Shown here: one piece after another, positions 1-5,298 of the stretch | How the letters are laid out: every line of letters starts with the position of its first letter | How positions within the stretch are numbered: the first letter of the stretch is position 1 | Origin: Bacilli bacterium | GTDB taxonomy: Bacteria > Bacillota_I > Bacilli_A > RF39 > UBA660 | NCBI GenBank assembly: GCA_900751815.1 | Contig: CAADST010000164.1 | Span: forward strand, 1 to 5,811 | Direction: 5' to 3' | Length of the DNA: 5,811 nucleotides | Notes under the pieces: model-generated | Told to the model about the DNA's origin: nothing | What the model saw: only the letters and a program-made list of their open reading frames with translations | The model's database searches: none | Position numbers and translations under genes: made by a program

Positions 1-208
1 TAACTAATTCATTATCACAAACTTCTTCTCTATTCTCTTCATATAAACATATAACCATTTGATTAGATCTAGATACATATCTTTTCATATTTTCTAAAGA
101 ATATTCTTTAGTAAAAGACCAAGTTCCTTTATTAAATATAACAAATAAAACAAATATAATAATTAAAACTACTAAAACTCCACAAACAATTAAAACTCTT
201 TTTTTCAT
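1..208 (-). CDS. Membrane-anchored hypothetical protein, C-terminus beyond the window
   Basis: The first 69 codons of a gene that runs off the left edge. The translation begins MKKRVLIVCGVLVVLIII and continues as a hydrophobic stretch to about residue 25, then turns polar with charged residues and two cysteines. This looks like an uncleaved signal anchor followed by an extracellular part. The ATG at 208 is chosen because GGAGG lies at 217-213, four bases upstream. The ribosome binding site starts one base after the TGA stop (221-219) of the Ig-like gene upstream, so the two genes are only 10 bp apart and surely form one transcript. The N-terminal residues resemble those of the upstream neighbour (KKRxLIV), but the visible part after the anchor does not obviously match it. 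I do not recognise a family; function unknown. Confidence 0.75.
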   Translation of the reverse strand, partial: MKKRVLIVCGVLVVLIIIFVLFVIFNKGTWSFTKEYSLENMKRYVSRSNQMVICLYEENREEVCDNELV

Positions 209-218
209 TTAACCTCCA

Positions 219-668
219 TCAATCTATTGTAAATTCAGCCGTAGTATATTTTCCATTAGGCCAATTATCAGATACTTTTACTATTATTCTATATCTACCT
301 TCTTTTAACTCTCCATACTTTCTTTCCCAATTTAAATCCATTGTTAAAGTATTATTTTCATCAACAGAATATCCTTCTAGAGTAGTTATTTCATTTCCAA
401 TTAAAGGTTTTATAACCCACCATTTTTCATCTTCATATTTTTCAATAGTATATTGTTTACTATAAGTATAATCACTACCACTTAAATCGGTAATTATTAT
501 TGTAGCACTAGTTTTTGTTAAAGTACCACTCACAATTTCCATAGTTACATTATCAGCTATAACAATGTCGCTTTCTTTAACTAAATAATCATCATTTAAT
601 ACTGACATAATAACTATTCCTATAATTATTAAAAACACAATCAAAACAATTAAAGTTCTTTTTTTCAA
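219..668 (-). CDS. Membrane-anchored bacterial Ig-like domain protein (TTG start)
   Basis: A 149-residue protein with an N-terminal hydrophobic segment at about residues 5-24 and an extracytoplasmic domain after it. Residues 40-134 follow the pattern of a bacterial Ig-like family found in Firmicutes surface proteins (the one I know as Big_14): a start like 'TMEIVSGTLTKTSATIIITD', then 'TIEKYEDEKWWVIKPL', 'GYSVDENNTLTMDLNWERKYG' shortened to its core NTLTMDLNWERKYG, and 'LKEGRYRIIVKV'. The fold is presumed to be a beta sandwich; no catalytic residues are expected and the partner is unknown. Start choice: a GTG at 677 would give 152 residues, but it lies inside the best Shine-Dalgarno match, AGGAAGTG (682-675). 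That match sits six bases before a TTG at 668, which also aligns the N-terminus with the downstream neighbour (KKRxLIV). A terminator lies directly upstream, so the gene needs its own promoter; TTGCTT (726-721) and TATGTT (704-699), 16 bp apart, are a weak candidate. Family assignment is from memory of sequence patterns. Confidence 0.8.
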   Translation of the reverse strand: MKKRTLIVLIVFLIIIGIVIMSVLNDDYLVKESDIVIADNVTMEIVSGTLTKTSATIIITDLSGSDYTYSKQYTIEKYEDEKWWVIKPLIGNEITTLEGYSVDENNTLTMDLNWERKYGELKEGRYRIIVKVSDNWPNGKYTTAEFTID

Positions 669-674
669 ATAAAC

Positions 675-682
675 CACTTCCT
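675..682 (-). promoter_or_regulatory. Ribosome binding site that decides the start of the Ig-like gene
   Basis: AGGAAGTG on the minus strand matches the anti-Shine-Dalgarno complement AGGAGGTG at seven of eight bases. Six bases (GTTTAT) separate it from TTG at 668. The in-frame GTG at 677-675 lies within this site and has no comparable site of its own upstream, so TTG is the more likely initiator. Confidence 0.6.
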
Positions 683-710
683 ATCTTACTTACATTTAAA
701 CATAACTATT

Positions 711-742
711 AAAAAAAGTAAAGCAATAAATCCTTGCTTTAC
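711..742 (-). terminator. Rho-independent terminator of the DinD-like gene
   Basis: On the minus strand a perfect 9-bp stem GTAAAGCAA / TTGCTTTAC (742-734 and 726-718) with a 7-base loop is followed by seven T (717-711). The stem begins inside the TAA stop codon (741-739) of the DinD-like gene. It separates that gene from the Ig-like gene downstream. Confidence 0.85.
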
Positions 743-1602
743 CCTATTTTTTCTTTATATTCAATTTGTTTTTCATCAATATATTGATAACCTAAATGAT
801 TTTCGTTAGTTATTACTGGTTTACCTAATTCTTGTTCTAAATTGTCACGAGTATTTTTAGCAATTTTGCCACCTCTTTTTGCTATTTCTTTATTTTCCTT
901 TAAACCATGTGGTTTATGTGTTTTTACAAGCTCTCTAGTAGCAATTTCTCCTAAATCTGTAAGAGCTACTTCTAAATCAGACATATTATCTCTTAGAGAT
1001 TCTTTTCTTAAACCTTTAAAACCTTTATACTCTTTGGCAGTCATACCGGACCACTCTTTGTATATTTCATTAGTTAGTTGAGCATATTCATAACCTTCAG
1101 TAACACCAGCATTCTTCCATGCATCAGTGAGCTTTTTACGATTAAATATTCCCTTTATTCTTGCTTCAATCCAAGCATCATCATATCCTTTTTTACGATA
1201 ATAATCAATTCCTCTAGCTATCGCTATTTCTGGGTCAAATACTTCATCAATTCTCTCACTACCAAGGGATGCCAACCATAATTTAAATGGTTCTGCTTTA
1301 GGAGATGGCACTGATTCAATAAGCCTTAATATACCTTTAGTATCAAGTACATCTGTTAAATATTTTTTGCCATCAGATGATTCCATTTTCAGTTGTCCGA
1401 TTTTTTCGGACAACTGACTTCCTTCATCTTTTAATTTTAATTTTAAATCATTCCAGTATTTTCTGGGTCTGTCACTACCTGTTAGTGCACTAATTACATC
1501 AACTACACTAAAGTAGTAATCTTCTTTATTATTATCCCAAACACTTCTTATTTGGGCTCCTTCAAATAAATTTGTTATTGTTTCTAACTTATTATTGTTC
1601 AT
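739..1602 (-). CDS. Bro-N / DinD-like phage-type antirepressor protein
   Basis: A 287-residue protein of the Bro-N class (BRO family N-terminal domain), with the C-terminal region typical of DinD-like proteins. The Bro-N domain covers about residues 12-120: 'IRSVWDNNKEDYYFSVVDV', then 'RPRKYWNDLK', 'LTDVLDTKGILRLIESVPS' and the diagnostic 'SPKAEPFKLWLASLGSERID'. Residues 125-190 carry 'YYRKKGYDDAWIEARIKGI' and 'LTDAWKNAGVTEG'. The tail has the DinD-like 'GGKIAKNTRDNLEQELGKPV' and 'ITNENHLG'. Family knowledge: Bro-N domains bind DNA in phage antirepressors and viral BRO proteins; E. coli DinD is SOS-induced and inhibits RecA strand exchange. Which of these applies here is unknown. The ATG has GGAGGT four bases upstream (1611-1606). 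The gene is monocistronic: promoter candidates at 1634-1642 and 1780-1809, terminator at 711-742. No integrase, capsid or other phage gene is in view. Base composition, sampled by hand, is not clearly unlike rnjA. A 12-bp hairpin lies within codons 62-72. Confidence 0.85.
   Translation of the reverse strand: MNNNKLETITNLFEGAQIRSVWDNNKEDYYFSVVDVISALTGSDRPRKYWNDLKLKLKDEGSQLSEKIGQLKMESSDGKKYLTDVLDTKGILRLIESVPSPKAEPFKLWLASLGSERIDEVFDPEIAIARGIDYYRKKGYDDAWIEARIKGIFNRKKLTDAWKNAGVTEGYEYAQLTNEIYKEWSGMTAKEYKGFKGLRKESLRDNMSDLEVALTDLGEIATRELVKTHKPHGLKENKEIAKRGGKIAKNTRDNLEQELGKPVITNENHLGYQYIDEKQIEYKEKIG
1389..1417. repeat. 12-bp perfect inverted repeat inside the DinD-like gene
   Basis: TCAGTTGTCCGA (1389-1400) and TCGGACAACTGA (1406-1417) are perfect reverse complements around a five-base T (A on the other strand) loop. 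It encodes SQLSEKIGQLK (residues 62-72) and uses G/C-containing codons (CAG, TTG, TCC, ATC, CTG) in a strongly A/T-biased genome. It is not followed by a T-run on either strand, so it is not a terminator. Confidence 0.8.
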
Positions 1603-1618
1603 TTTACCTCCTTTTCTT

Positions 1619-1690
1619 TTATTTTCTTAATAAATTATAACAATTATCATAGCGTGATGTGTTGTTACTATGATTTAACTTTGTTTCCAA
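1619..1690 (-). CDS. Candidate 23-residue leader peptide upstream of the DinD-like gene
   Basis: A short open frame starting with TTG at 1690 and ending with TAA at 1621-1619, eight bases before the GGAGGT of the DinD-like gene. It is preceded by GGAAGGAG (1705-1698) at the good spacing of seven bases. The peptide begins METKLNHSNN and ends SRYDNCYNLLRK; it is polar, has no membrane segment, and I recognise no family. The start codon lies in the first stem of a GAAA-loop hairpin, and the second inverted repeat lies in the middle of the frame, so translation would remodel the leader RNA. It would only be expressed from the distal promoter. A chance frame is quite possible at this length. Confidence 0.3.
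   Translation of the reverse strand: METKLNHSNNTSRYDNCYNLLRK
1634..1674 (-). promoter_or_regulatory. Proximal extended -10 promoter with adjacent inverted repeat
   Basis: TGTTATAAT (1642-1634) is a TGN-TATAAT extended -10 on the minus strand; transcription would start near 1627, about 25 bases before the DinD-like ATG. No good -35 is visible at 17 bp. The inverted repeat ATCATAG / CTATGAT (arms 1674-1668 and 1652-1646, 15-bp spacer) covers the -35 area and could be a repressor site or an RNA stem. Confidence 0.45.
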
Positions 1691-1694
1691 AGTT
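1677..1694 (-). other. GAAA-tetraloop hairpin in the leader
   Basis: On the minus strand AACTTTG and CAAAGTT form a perfect 7-bp stem (1694-1688 and 1683-1677) closed by GAAA, a GNRA tetraloop. It lies between the leader ribosome binding site and the second inverted repeat, and contains the candidate TTG start. No T-run follows, so it is not a terminator. Confidence 0.5.
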
Positions 1695-1773
1695 CTTCTC
1701 CTTCCTTTATATATTTCGCCCTAAACATAAATAAAAACAATAAAACTAAAATCAAGGGAGGGCCTTAATATCT

Positions 1774-1809
1774 AACTCAATTATATCATTGAGTTTTATC
1801 TTAAGTAAA
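1774..1809 (-). promoter_or_regulatory. Distal extended -10 promoter embedded in a palindrome
   Basis: TGATATAAT (1788-1780) is an extended -10 on the minus strand, with TTTACT (1809-1804) as a -35 candidate 18 bp upstream. The -10 sits inside an inverted repeat with 8-bp arms, AACTCAAT (1774-1781) and ATTGAGTT (1788-1795), separated by 6 bp. Such placement is typical of a repressor operator that occludes RNA polymerase. It lies just downstream of the ylxM terminator, so it gives the DinD-like gene independent control. Confidence 0.5.
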
Positions 1810-1810
1810 G

Positions 1811-1834
1811 AAAAAATGTTACTCTATGTAACAT
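1811..1834 (-). terminator. Rho-independent terminator of the ftsY-ylxM operon
   Basis: On the minus strand ATGTTAC (1834-1828), loop ATAGA, GTAACAT (1822-1816), then a T-run to 1811 continuing T-rich. The stem begins directly after the TGA stop (1837-1835) of the ylxM-like gene. The stem is A/T-rich, so it is weaker than the one at 711-742. Confidence 0.7.
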
Positions 1835-2131
1835 TCAATCTAAAATTTTATTAATACCTTTTTTTATTTTTTCAATATCATTTAACTTTAATAAATCTGC
1901 TAGTTTACTACGATTTTCATATATTTTTAAATTAGATTCTAATTCATCTAATTTTTTTTCAGTTTTCTTTAAGACACTGCCTACATAACTTTTGGAAACA
2001 TGATAATTATCCGCAATTTCTTGTAAAGTTAAATTTTCTTCATAATATAATTTAAAAAATTCTCGAGATTTATCATTTAATAATTGTTCATATATATCAA
2101 ATAATAAATCATAATAAACAAACTCTTCCAT
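1835..2131 (-). CDS. ylxM: YlxM-like HTH protein of the SRP gene cluster
   Basis: A 98-residue protein of the YlxM/p13 family (UPF0122), a sigma-70 region 4-like helix-turn-helix protein encoded next to SRP genes and thought to help SRP function. The family pattern is clear: 'YYDLLFDIYEQLLNDKSREF' at residues 6-25, 'FKLYYEENLTLQEIADNYHV' at 26-45, the HTH at about 34-60 with 'LTLQEIADNYHVSKSYVGSV', and then a charged helix 'KKTEKKLDELESNLKIYE'. B. subtilis YlxM has SRQAVYDNIKRTE where this protein has SKSYVGSVLKKTE, so the recognition helix has changed. The ATG directly abuts the TAA of ftsY, with AAGGAT (2146-2141) as ribosome binding site inside ftsY, so the two are translationally linked. 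In Bacillus the next gene is ffh; here a terminator follows at once. Family and start are secure; the molecular role is only inferred. Confidence 0.88.
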   Translation of the reverse strand: MEEFVYYDLLFDIYEQLLNDKSREFFKLYYEENLTLQEIADNYHVSKSYVGSVLKKTEKKLDELESNLKIYENRSKLADLLKLNDIEKIKKGINKILD

Positions 2132-3118
2132 TTACATCATATCCTTAAATAAACCATAGATATAATTTTCAATATCAAAAGGAATTAAATCTTCCATTTT
2201 TTCACCCAAACCAACAAATTTAACTGGCAAATTTACTTCTTCTTTGATAGCTAGAACAATTCCCCCTTTGGCGGTGCCATCAAGTTTAGTTAAAACTATA
2301 CCAGTGATGTTAGTTATTTCTTTAAAAGACTGTGCCTGCATAATGCCATTTTGACCAGTTGTTGCATCAATTACAAGTAAAGTTTCATGCGGAGCACCAT
2401 TTATTTTTGTCCCTATTACTTTATTAATTTTTTCTAGTTCCTTCATTAAATTAACTTTGTTATGAAGTCTTCCTGCGGTATCAATTAAAACTATATCGAC
2501 ATTTTCCTCGATAGCTTTATCAAGGCCATCAAAGATTACTCCGGCGGGATCAATATTTTCTTTACCAAAGAAGAGTGAATCAGTACGGTCTGCCCAGATT
2601 TTTAGTTGTTCTACAGCACCAGCTCTAAAGGTATCTCCCGCAATCATCATGACACTTTTGCCTTCATTTTTATATTTATAAGCAAGTTTAGCAATGGTAG
2701 TAGTTTTACCTACTCCATTTACCCCAACCATAAGTATTACTGTTGGGCCATCAGGATTTATATTTATTTTATCAGTGATAGATTCATTATTAACATAAAT
2801 AATAAATAATTCATCAACTATGACTTCTCCTAAAAATTTGGTATCAGTTATGTTTTCACTTTTGACTCTACGCCTTAAACGGTCCATAAAGTCCATTACC
2901 GTTTTAACCCCAATATCAGCCATAATTAGCAAATTTTCTAATTCTTCAAAATATTCTTCATTTACTTTAGTATATTTTATACCAAGCAAATTTAATTTAG
3001 AAACAAACTCATTTCTTGTTTTTTCCAAACCAGTATCATATTTCTTAATCTCTTCACTAGTCTTTTCTTCTTTTTCTTTTGTTTTAAAAATATCTTTAAA
3101 TTTACTAAATAATCCCAT
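2132..3118 (-). CDS. ftsY: Signal recognition particle receptor FtsY
   Basis: FtsY is the membrane-associated SRP receptor GTPase; it docks ribosome-SRP complexes by forming a GTP-dependent heterodimer with Ffh and delivers membrane proteins to SecYEG/YidC. The 328 residues match the short Gram-positive form. Residues 1-12 (MGLFSKFKDIFK) form an amphipathic membrane-targeting helix, followed by a short charged linker instead of the long acidic A domain of E. coli. The N domain spans about 30-115. The G domain has the P-loop GVNGVGKTT (132-140), DTFRAGAVEQL (162-172), DTAGR (213-217), TKLDGTAKGG (277-286) and the closing GLGEKMEDLIPF (303-314). All GTPase motifs are intact. The ATG at 3118 has GGAGG at 3127-3123. 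The promoter candidate is an extended -10 at 3144-3136. The gene is followed without a gap by the ylxM-like gene. Confidence 0.98.
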   Translation of the reverse strand: MGLFSKFKDIFKTKEKEEKTSEEIKKYDTGLEKTRNEFVSKLNLLGIKYTKVNEEYFEELENLLIMADIGVKTVMDFMDRLRRRVKSENITDTKFLGEVIVDELFIIYVNNESITDKININPDGPTVILMVGVNGVGKTTTIAKLAYKYKNEGKSVMMIAGDTFRAGAVEQLKIWADRTDSLFFGKENIDPAGVIFDGLDKAIEENVDIVLIDTAGRLHNKVNLMKELEKINKVIGTKINGAPHETLLVIDATTGQNGIMQAQSFKEITNITGIVLTKLDGTAKGGIVLAIKEEVNLPVKFVGLGEKMEDLIPFDIENYIYGLFKDMM

Positions 3119-3135
3119 ATATCCTCCGTACTAAT

Positions 3136-3144
3136 ATTTTACCA
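3136..3144 (-). promoter_or_regulatory. Extended -10 promoter of ftsY-ylxM
   Basis: TGGTAAAAT on the minus strand is a TGN extended -10; there is no good -35 at 17 bp. Transcription would start near 3129, giving a leader of only about 10 bases that still includes GGAGG (3127-3123). Confidence 0.5.
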
Positions 3145-3157
3145 CAAAGATAAGTAT

Positions 3158-3186
3158 TTGACTATTATTAATTTTTTTGCTATAAT
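3158..3186 (+). promoter_or_regulatory. Near-consensus sigma-A promoter of rnjA
   Basis: TTGACT (3158-3163), a spacer of exactly 17 bp, and TATAAT (3181-3186) preceded by TGC, so it is also an extended -10. Start of transcription is expected near 3193, about 45 bases before the rnjA ATG. It is divergent from the ftsY promoter, whose -10 is only about 15 bp away from this -35. Confidence 0.88.
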
Positions 3187-3237
3187 TTATTCAGTTAGAA
3201 AAACTTTACAAACAAAAAGAAAGAAGGAATTTTTTTA

Positions 3238-4920
3238 ATGGAAAATAAAAATAATATACCCACTAGAGTAATTGCTCTTGGTGGTTTAGGTGAAGTTGGA
3301 AAAAATATGTATTTGATTGAACATGATAGCGAGATTTTAGTAATTGATGCCGGAGTTATGTTTCCGGAGGATGGATTACTAGGTGTCGATTATGTTATTC
3401 AAGATGTATCATATTTAAAGAAAAATGCTAGTAAAATTAAAGGATTATTTATAACTCATGGCCATGAAGATCATATCGGAGGAATACCTTTTTTACTACA
3501 AGCAATTAATATACCAAAGATTTATACACCAAAGATTGCAAAAGATTTAATTGAAAAGAAATTAGTAGAAAAGAATATCAAATATGAAAATTATGAAATA
3601 ATTACACCAGAGTTAGAAGTAAAAACAAAGTATTTTGATATAACTTTTGTTAATACTACCCACTCTATTCCGGATTCTTATGCCTTTTTGATTAAGACAC
3701 CGAATGGGACAATATTTGAAACTGGAGACTTTAAATTTGATTTAACTCCAGTTGGACCAATGGCTGATATTCATAAAATGGCTCAGGCTGGTGCAAATGG
3801 TGTTACCCTACTTTTAAGTGATTCAACTAATGCTTTATCTAGTGGATACTCTAAAAGTGAAAGTGCTGTTGATAGTACCTTAAATGATATGATAGGTAGA
3901 CACTACGGAAGAGGAATCATTGCCACATTTGCCTCAAATATATATAGAATAAAACATATTGTTGAAACATGTAAAAAGTATAACCGTAAGATTATTGTTT
4001 TTGGTCGTAGTATGGAAAACTCTATTGAACTTGCCCTAAATAATGGACTTATTAATGATAAAAGTTTATTTATTGAAGCAAATGAAGCTAAGAGTTTAAA
4101 GCGTAATGAAATATGTATTTTATGTACTGGTTCTCAAGGTGAACCCCTTGCGGCTTTATCAAGAATTGCTAATGGGCAACATAAACAAATTTCATTGCTT
4201 GGGGATGATCTTGTAATATTTTCATCTAACCCTATTCCTGGAAATGCCGAAAGTATTAATAAAATTATCAACAAATTATACTTAAAAGGTGTTAAAGTTT
4301 TTACTAATTCTGAATTTAGTGATGTTCACACATCAGGACATGCTAAAGAAGAAGAATTAAAATGGATGTTAAGAATTATTAAACCTAAATATTTTATGCC
4401 AATGCATGGGGAATACAGAATGCTTAAAAGACATGCGGAAATTGGAATAGATTGTGGTGTAAAGCAAGAAAACACCTTTATATGTTCTAATGGGGATGTT
4501 TTAGAATTACTTAATGGTACTGTTAAGAAAAACGGTACTGTCCAAGCAGGAGATGTTTATGTTGATGGTTCTCGTGTTGGAGATATTGGTAGTGTTGTTA
4601 TAAAAGATCGTAAGTTAATGAGTGGGGATGGTATTCTTATTACAATACTTAATATAAATACATTAACTCGTAAGTTACTATTAAAACCAAATGTTACAGC
4701 AAGAGGATTTGTTTTAGTCAATGAAAATCAAGAATTAATGCACCAAATAGAAAAGAAAATTGCGGAAGTTGTTAATAATTTCTTAGCTAAAGGGCCTTAT
4801 ACCTATACAGATTTAAAAAATCAAATTATTTTAGAGTTATTACCATTTATCAATAATTTAACAGGTAGAAAGCCAATAATTCTGCCAGTTATAATGGAAG
4901 TAAATCAAGCAAATAATTAA
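3238..4920 (+). CDS. rnjA: Ribonuclease J (RNase J1 type)
   Basis: A 560-residue metallo-beta-lactamase / beta-CASP nuclease. RNase J is a 5'-3' exoribonuclease with endonuclease activity that matures rRNA and degrades mRNA in Firmicutes. All zinc-binding and catalytic motifs are present: HGHEDH (74-79), H142 in TTHSIPDS, D164 in GDFKFD, and H390 in PMHGEYRML. The beta-CASP part shows SDSTNA (194-199), TFASNIYRI (230-238), GRSM (256-259), TGSQGEP (297-303), SNPIPGN (330-336) and HTSGHA (364-369). The C-terminal dimerisation and core domain runs to ILPVIMEV near the end, as in B. subtilis RNase J1 (555 residues). The intact HGHEDH favours the active J1 type over J2. The start ATG is preceded by AAGGA (3223-3227 region) at nine bases, and a near-consensus promoter lies upstream. 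The EIIB-like gene follows after 47 bp. Confidence 0.97.
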   Translation: MENKNNIPTRVIALGGLGEVGKNMYLIEHDSEILVIDAGVMFPEDGLLGVDYVIQDVSYLKKNASKIKGLFITHGHEDHIGGIPFLLQAINIPKIYTPKIAKDLIEKKLVEKNIKYENYEIITPELEVKTKYFDITFVNTTHSIPDSYAFLIKTPNGTIFETGDFKFDLTPVGPMADIHKMAQAGANGVTLLLSDSTNALSSGYSKSESAVDSTLNDMIGRHYGRGIIATFASNIYRIKHIVETCKKYNRKIIVFGRSMENSIELALNNGLINDKSLFIEANEAKSLKRNEICILCTGSQGEPLAALSRIANGQHKQISLLGDDLVIFSSNPIPGNAESINKIINKLYLKGVKVFTNSEFSDVHTSGHAKEEELKWMLRIIKPKYFMPMHGEYRMLKRHAEIGIDCGVKQENTFICSNGDVLELLNGTVKKNGTVQAGDVYVDGSRVGDIGSVVIKDRKLMSGDGILITILNINTLTRKLLLKPNVTARGFVLVNENQELMHQIEKKIAEVVNNFLAKGPYTYTDLKNQIILELLPFINNLTGRKPIILPVIMEVNQANN

Positions 4921-4967
4921 GACTATTAAAATTTTAAAATTTGTAGTATAATTAAAGAGGTGAAGCT

Positions 4968-5285
4968 ATGCAAACATTTATCCAATATGGTATTATTGCC
5001 ATAGTACTTATTATTATATCTTTAGTTATAGTTAAGTTATCAAAGAAAAACTTCAATATTGAAGCTAATAAATTAATAACTTATCTTGGTGGTAAAGATA
5101 ATATTGTTAATGCTGAATGTAATATGTCAAGATTTAAAGTAATACTTAAAGATGTATCTAAAGCTAACAAAGAAGGTATTCAAAAACTTGGTGCTAAAGG
5201 TATAGTAGAAATTGATAATCAATTAAAAATAATATTTGGCAAAAATGCTAAACAATTAAAAAAGTATATCGAAGAAATTCTTTAG
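4968..5285 (+). CDS. Membrane-anchored PTS EIIB-like protein with displaced cysteine
   Basis: A 105-residue protein: a hydrophobic anchor at residues 6-23 (GIIAIVLIIISLVIVKL), then a complete domain of the glucose-type PTS EIIB fold at about 33-105. Visible family marks are 'LITYLGGKDNIVNAEC', 'SRFKVILKDVSKANKEGIQK' and 'LGAKGIVEIDNQLKIIFGKN'. In active EIIB domains the phosphorylated cysteine lies in a D-x-C-x-T-R-L pattern. Here the matching stretch is A-E-C-N-M-S-R-F, with Cys51 one residue too early and Asn52 at the catalytic position. Phosphotransfer is therefore doubtful. There is no EIIC or EIIA nearby, so a sensory, structural or regulatory role is more likely than sugar transport; this is inference. 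The ribosome binding site is AGAGGTGA (4956-4963). The gene follows rnjA by 47 bp without a terminator and is probably read with it; its stop codon lies in a shared terminator. Confidence 0.82.
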   Translation: MQTFIQYGIIAIVLIIISLVIVKLSKKNFNIEANKLITYLGGKDNIVNAECNMSRFKVILKDVSKANKEGIQKLGAKGIVEIDNQLKIIFGKNAKQLKKYIEEIL

Positions 5286-5298
5286 ATATACTTTTTTT
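5258..5298. terminator. Bidirectional terminator between the EIIB-like gene and the 95-residue gene
   Basis: AAAAAAGTATATC (5258-5270) pairs perfectly with GATATACTTTTTT (5285-5297) around a 14-base loop. It gives a GTATATC/GATATAC stem followed by a T-run on both strands (seven T at 5292-5298 on plus, six at 5263-5258 on minus). The TAG of the EIIB-like gene (5283-5285) and the TAA of the converging gene (5299-5297) both lie at or in it. Confidence 0.75.

Larger units (their letters stand above)
1603..1810 (-). promoter_or_regulatory. Complex upstream control region of the DinD-like gene
   Basis: About 200 bp between the ylxM terminator and the DinD-like ATG. Reading towards the gene on the minus strand it holds: an extended -10 promoter under a palindrome (1774-1795); an untranslated stretch with a GCCCT (1763-1759) that could pair with AGGGC (1722-1718); a ribosome binding site at 1705-1698; a stem with a GAAA loop (1694-1677); a second inverted repeat (1674-1646); a second extended -10 (1642-1634); and the GGAGGT of the gene itself (1611-1606). 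If the distal promoter is used, the leader is about 170 nt, long for a bacterial gene. I see no LexA-type box of the Gram-positive GAAC-N4-GTTC form. Confidence 0.5.

Noticed and set aside
842..1281. Open frames on the plus strand at 842-1081 and 1078-1281
   Set aside because: They lie antisense inside the well-supported Bro-N/DinD-like gene, have no ribosome binding site and give no recognisable protein.
1389..1417. The coding hairpin as the end of an insertion sequence or a premature terminator
   Set aside because: The reading frame and family pattern run through it, there is no target-site duplication in view and no T-run follows.
1677..1694. The hairpin at 1677-1694 as a plus-strand terminator
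   Set aside because: No plus-strand gene lies upstream and the following bases are C/T mixed rather than a T-run.
1835..1837. TGA read as tryptophan (Mycoplasma code)
   Set aside because: A terminator starts directly after this TGA, another TGA ends the Ig-like gene just before the next ribosome binding site, and checked tryptophans are TGG.
2606..3134. Open frames on the plus strand at 2606-2809 and 2820-3134
   Set aside because: They are antisense to ftsY, whose GTPase motifs are complete; the plus-strand products look like translated noise.
4929..4942. 14-base A/T-only palindrome between rnjA and the EIIB-like gene
   Set aside because: It has no loop, no G or C and no useful T-run, so it cannot act as a terminator; such palindromes are expected by chance in DNA this A/T-rich.
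4947..4952. TATAAT just before the EIIB-like gene as its own promoter
   Set aside because: There is no -35 at a fitting distance, and a start about seven bases downstream would fall inside the ribosome binding site. Read-through from rnjA explains expression better.
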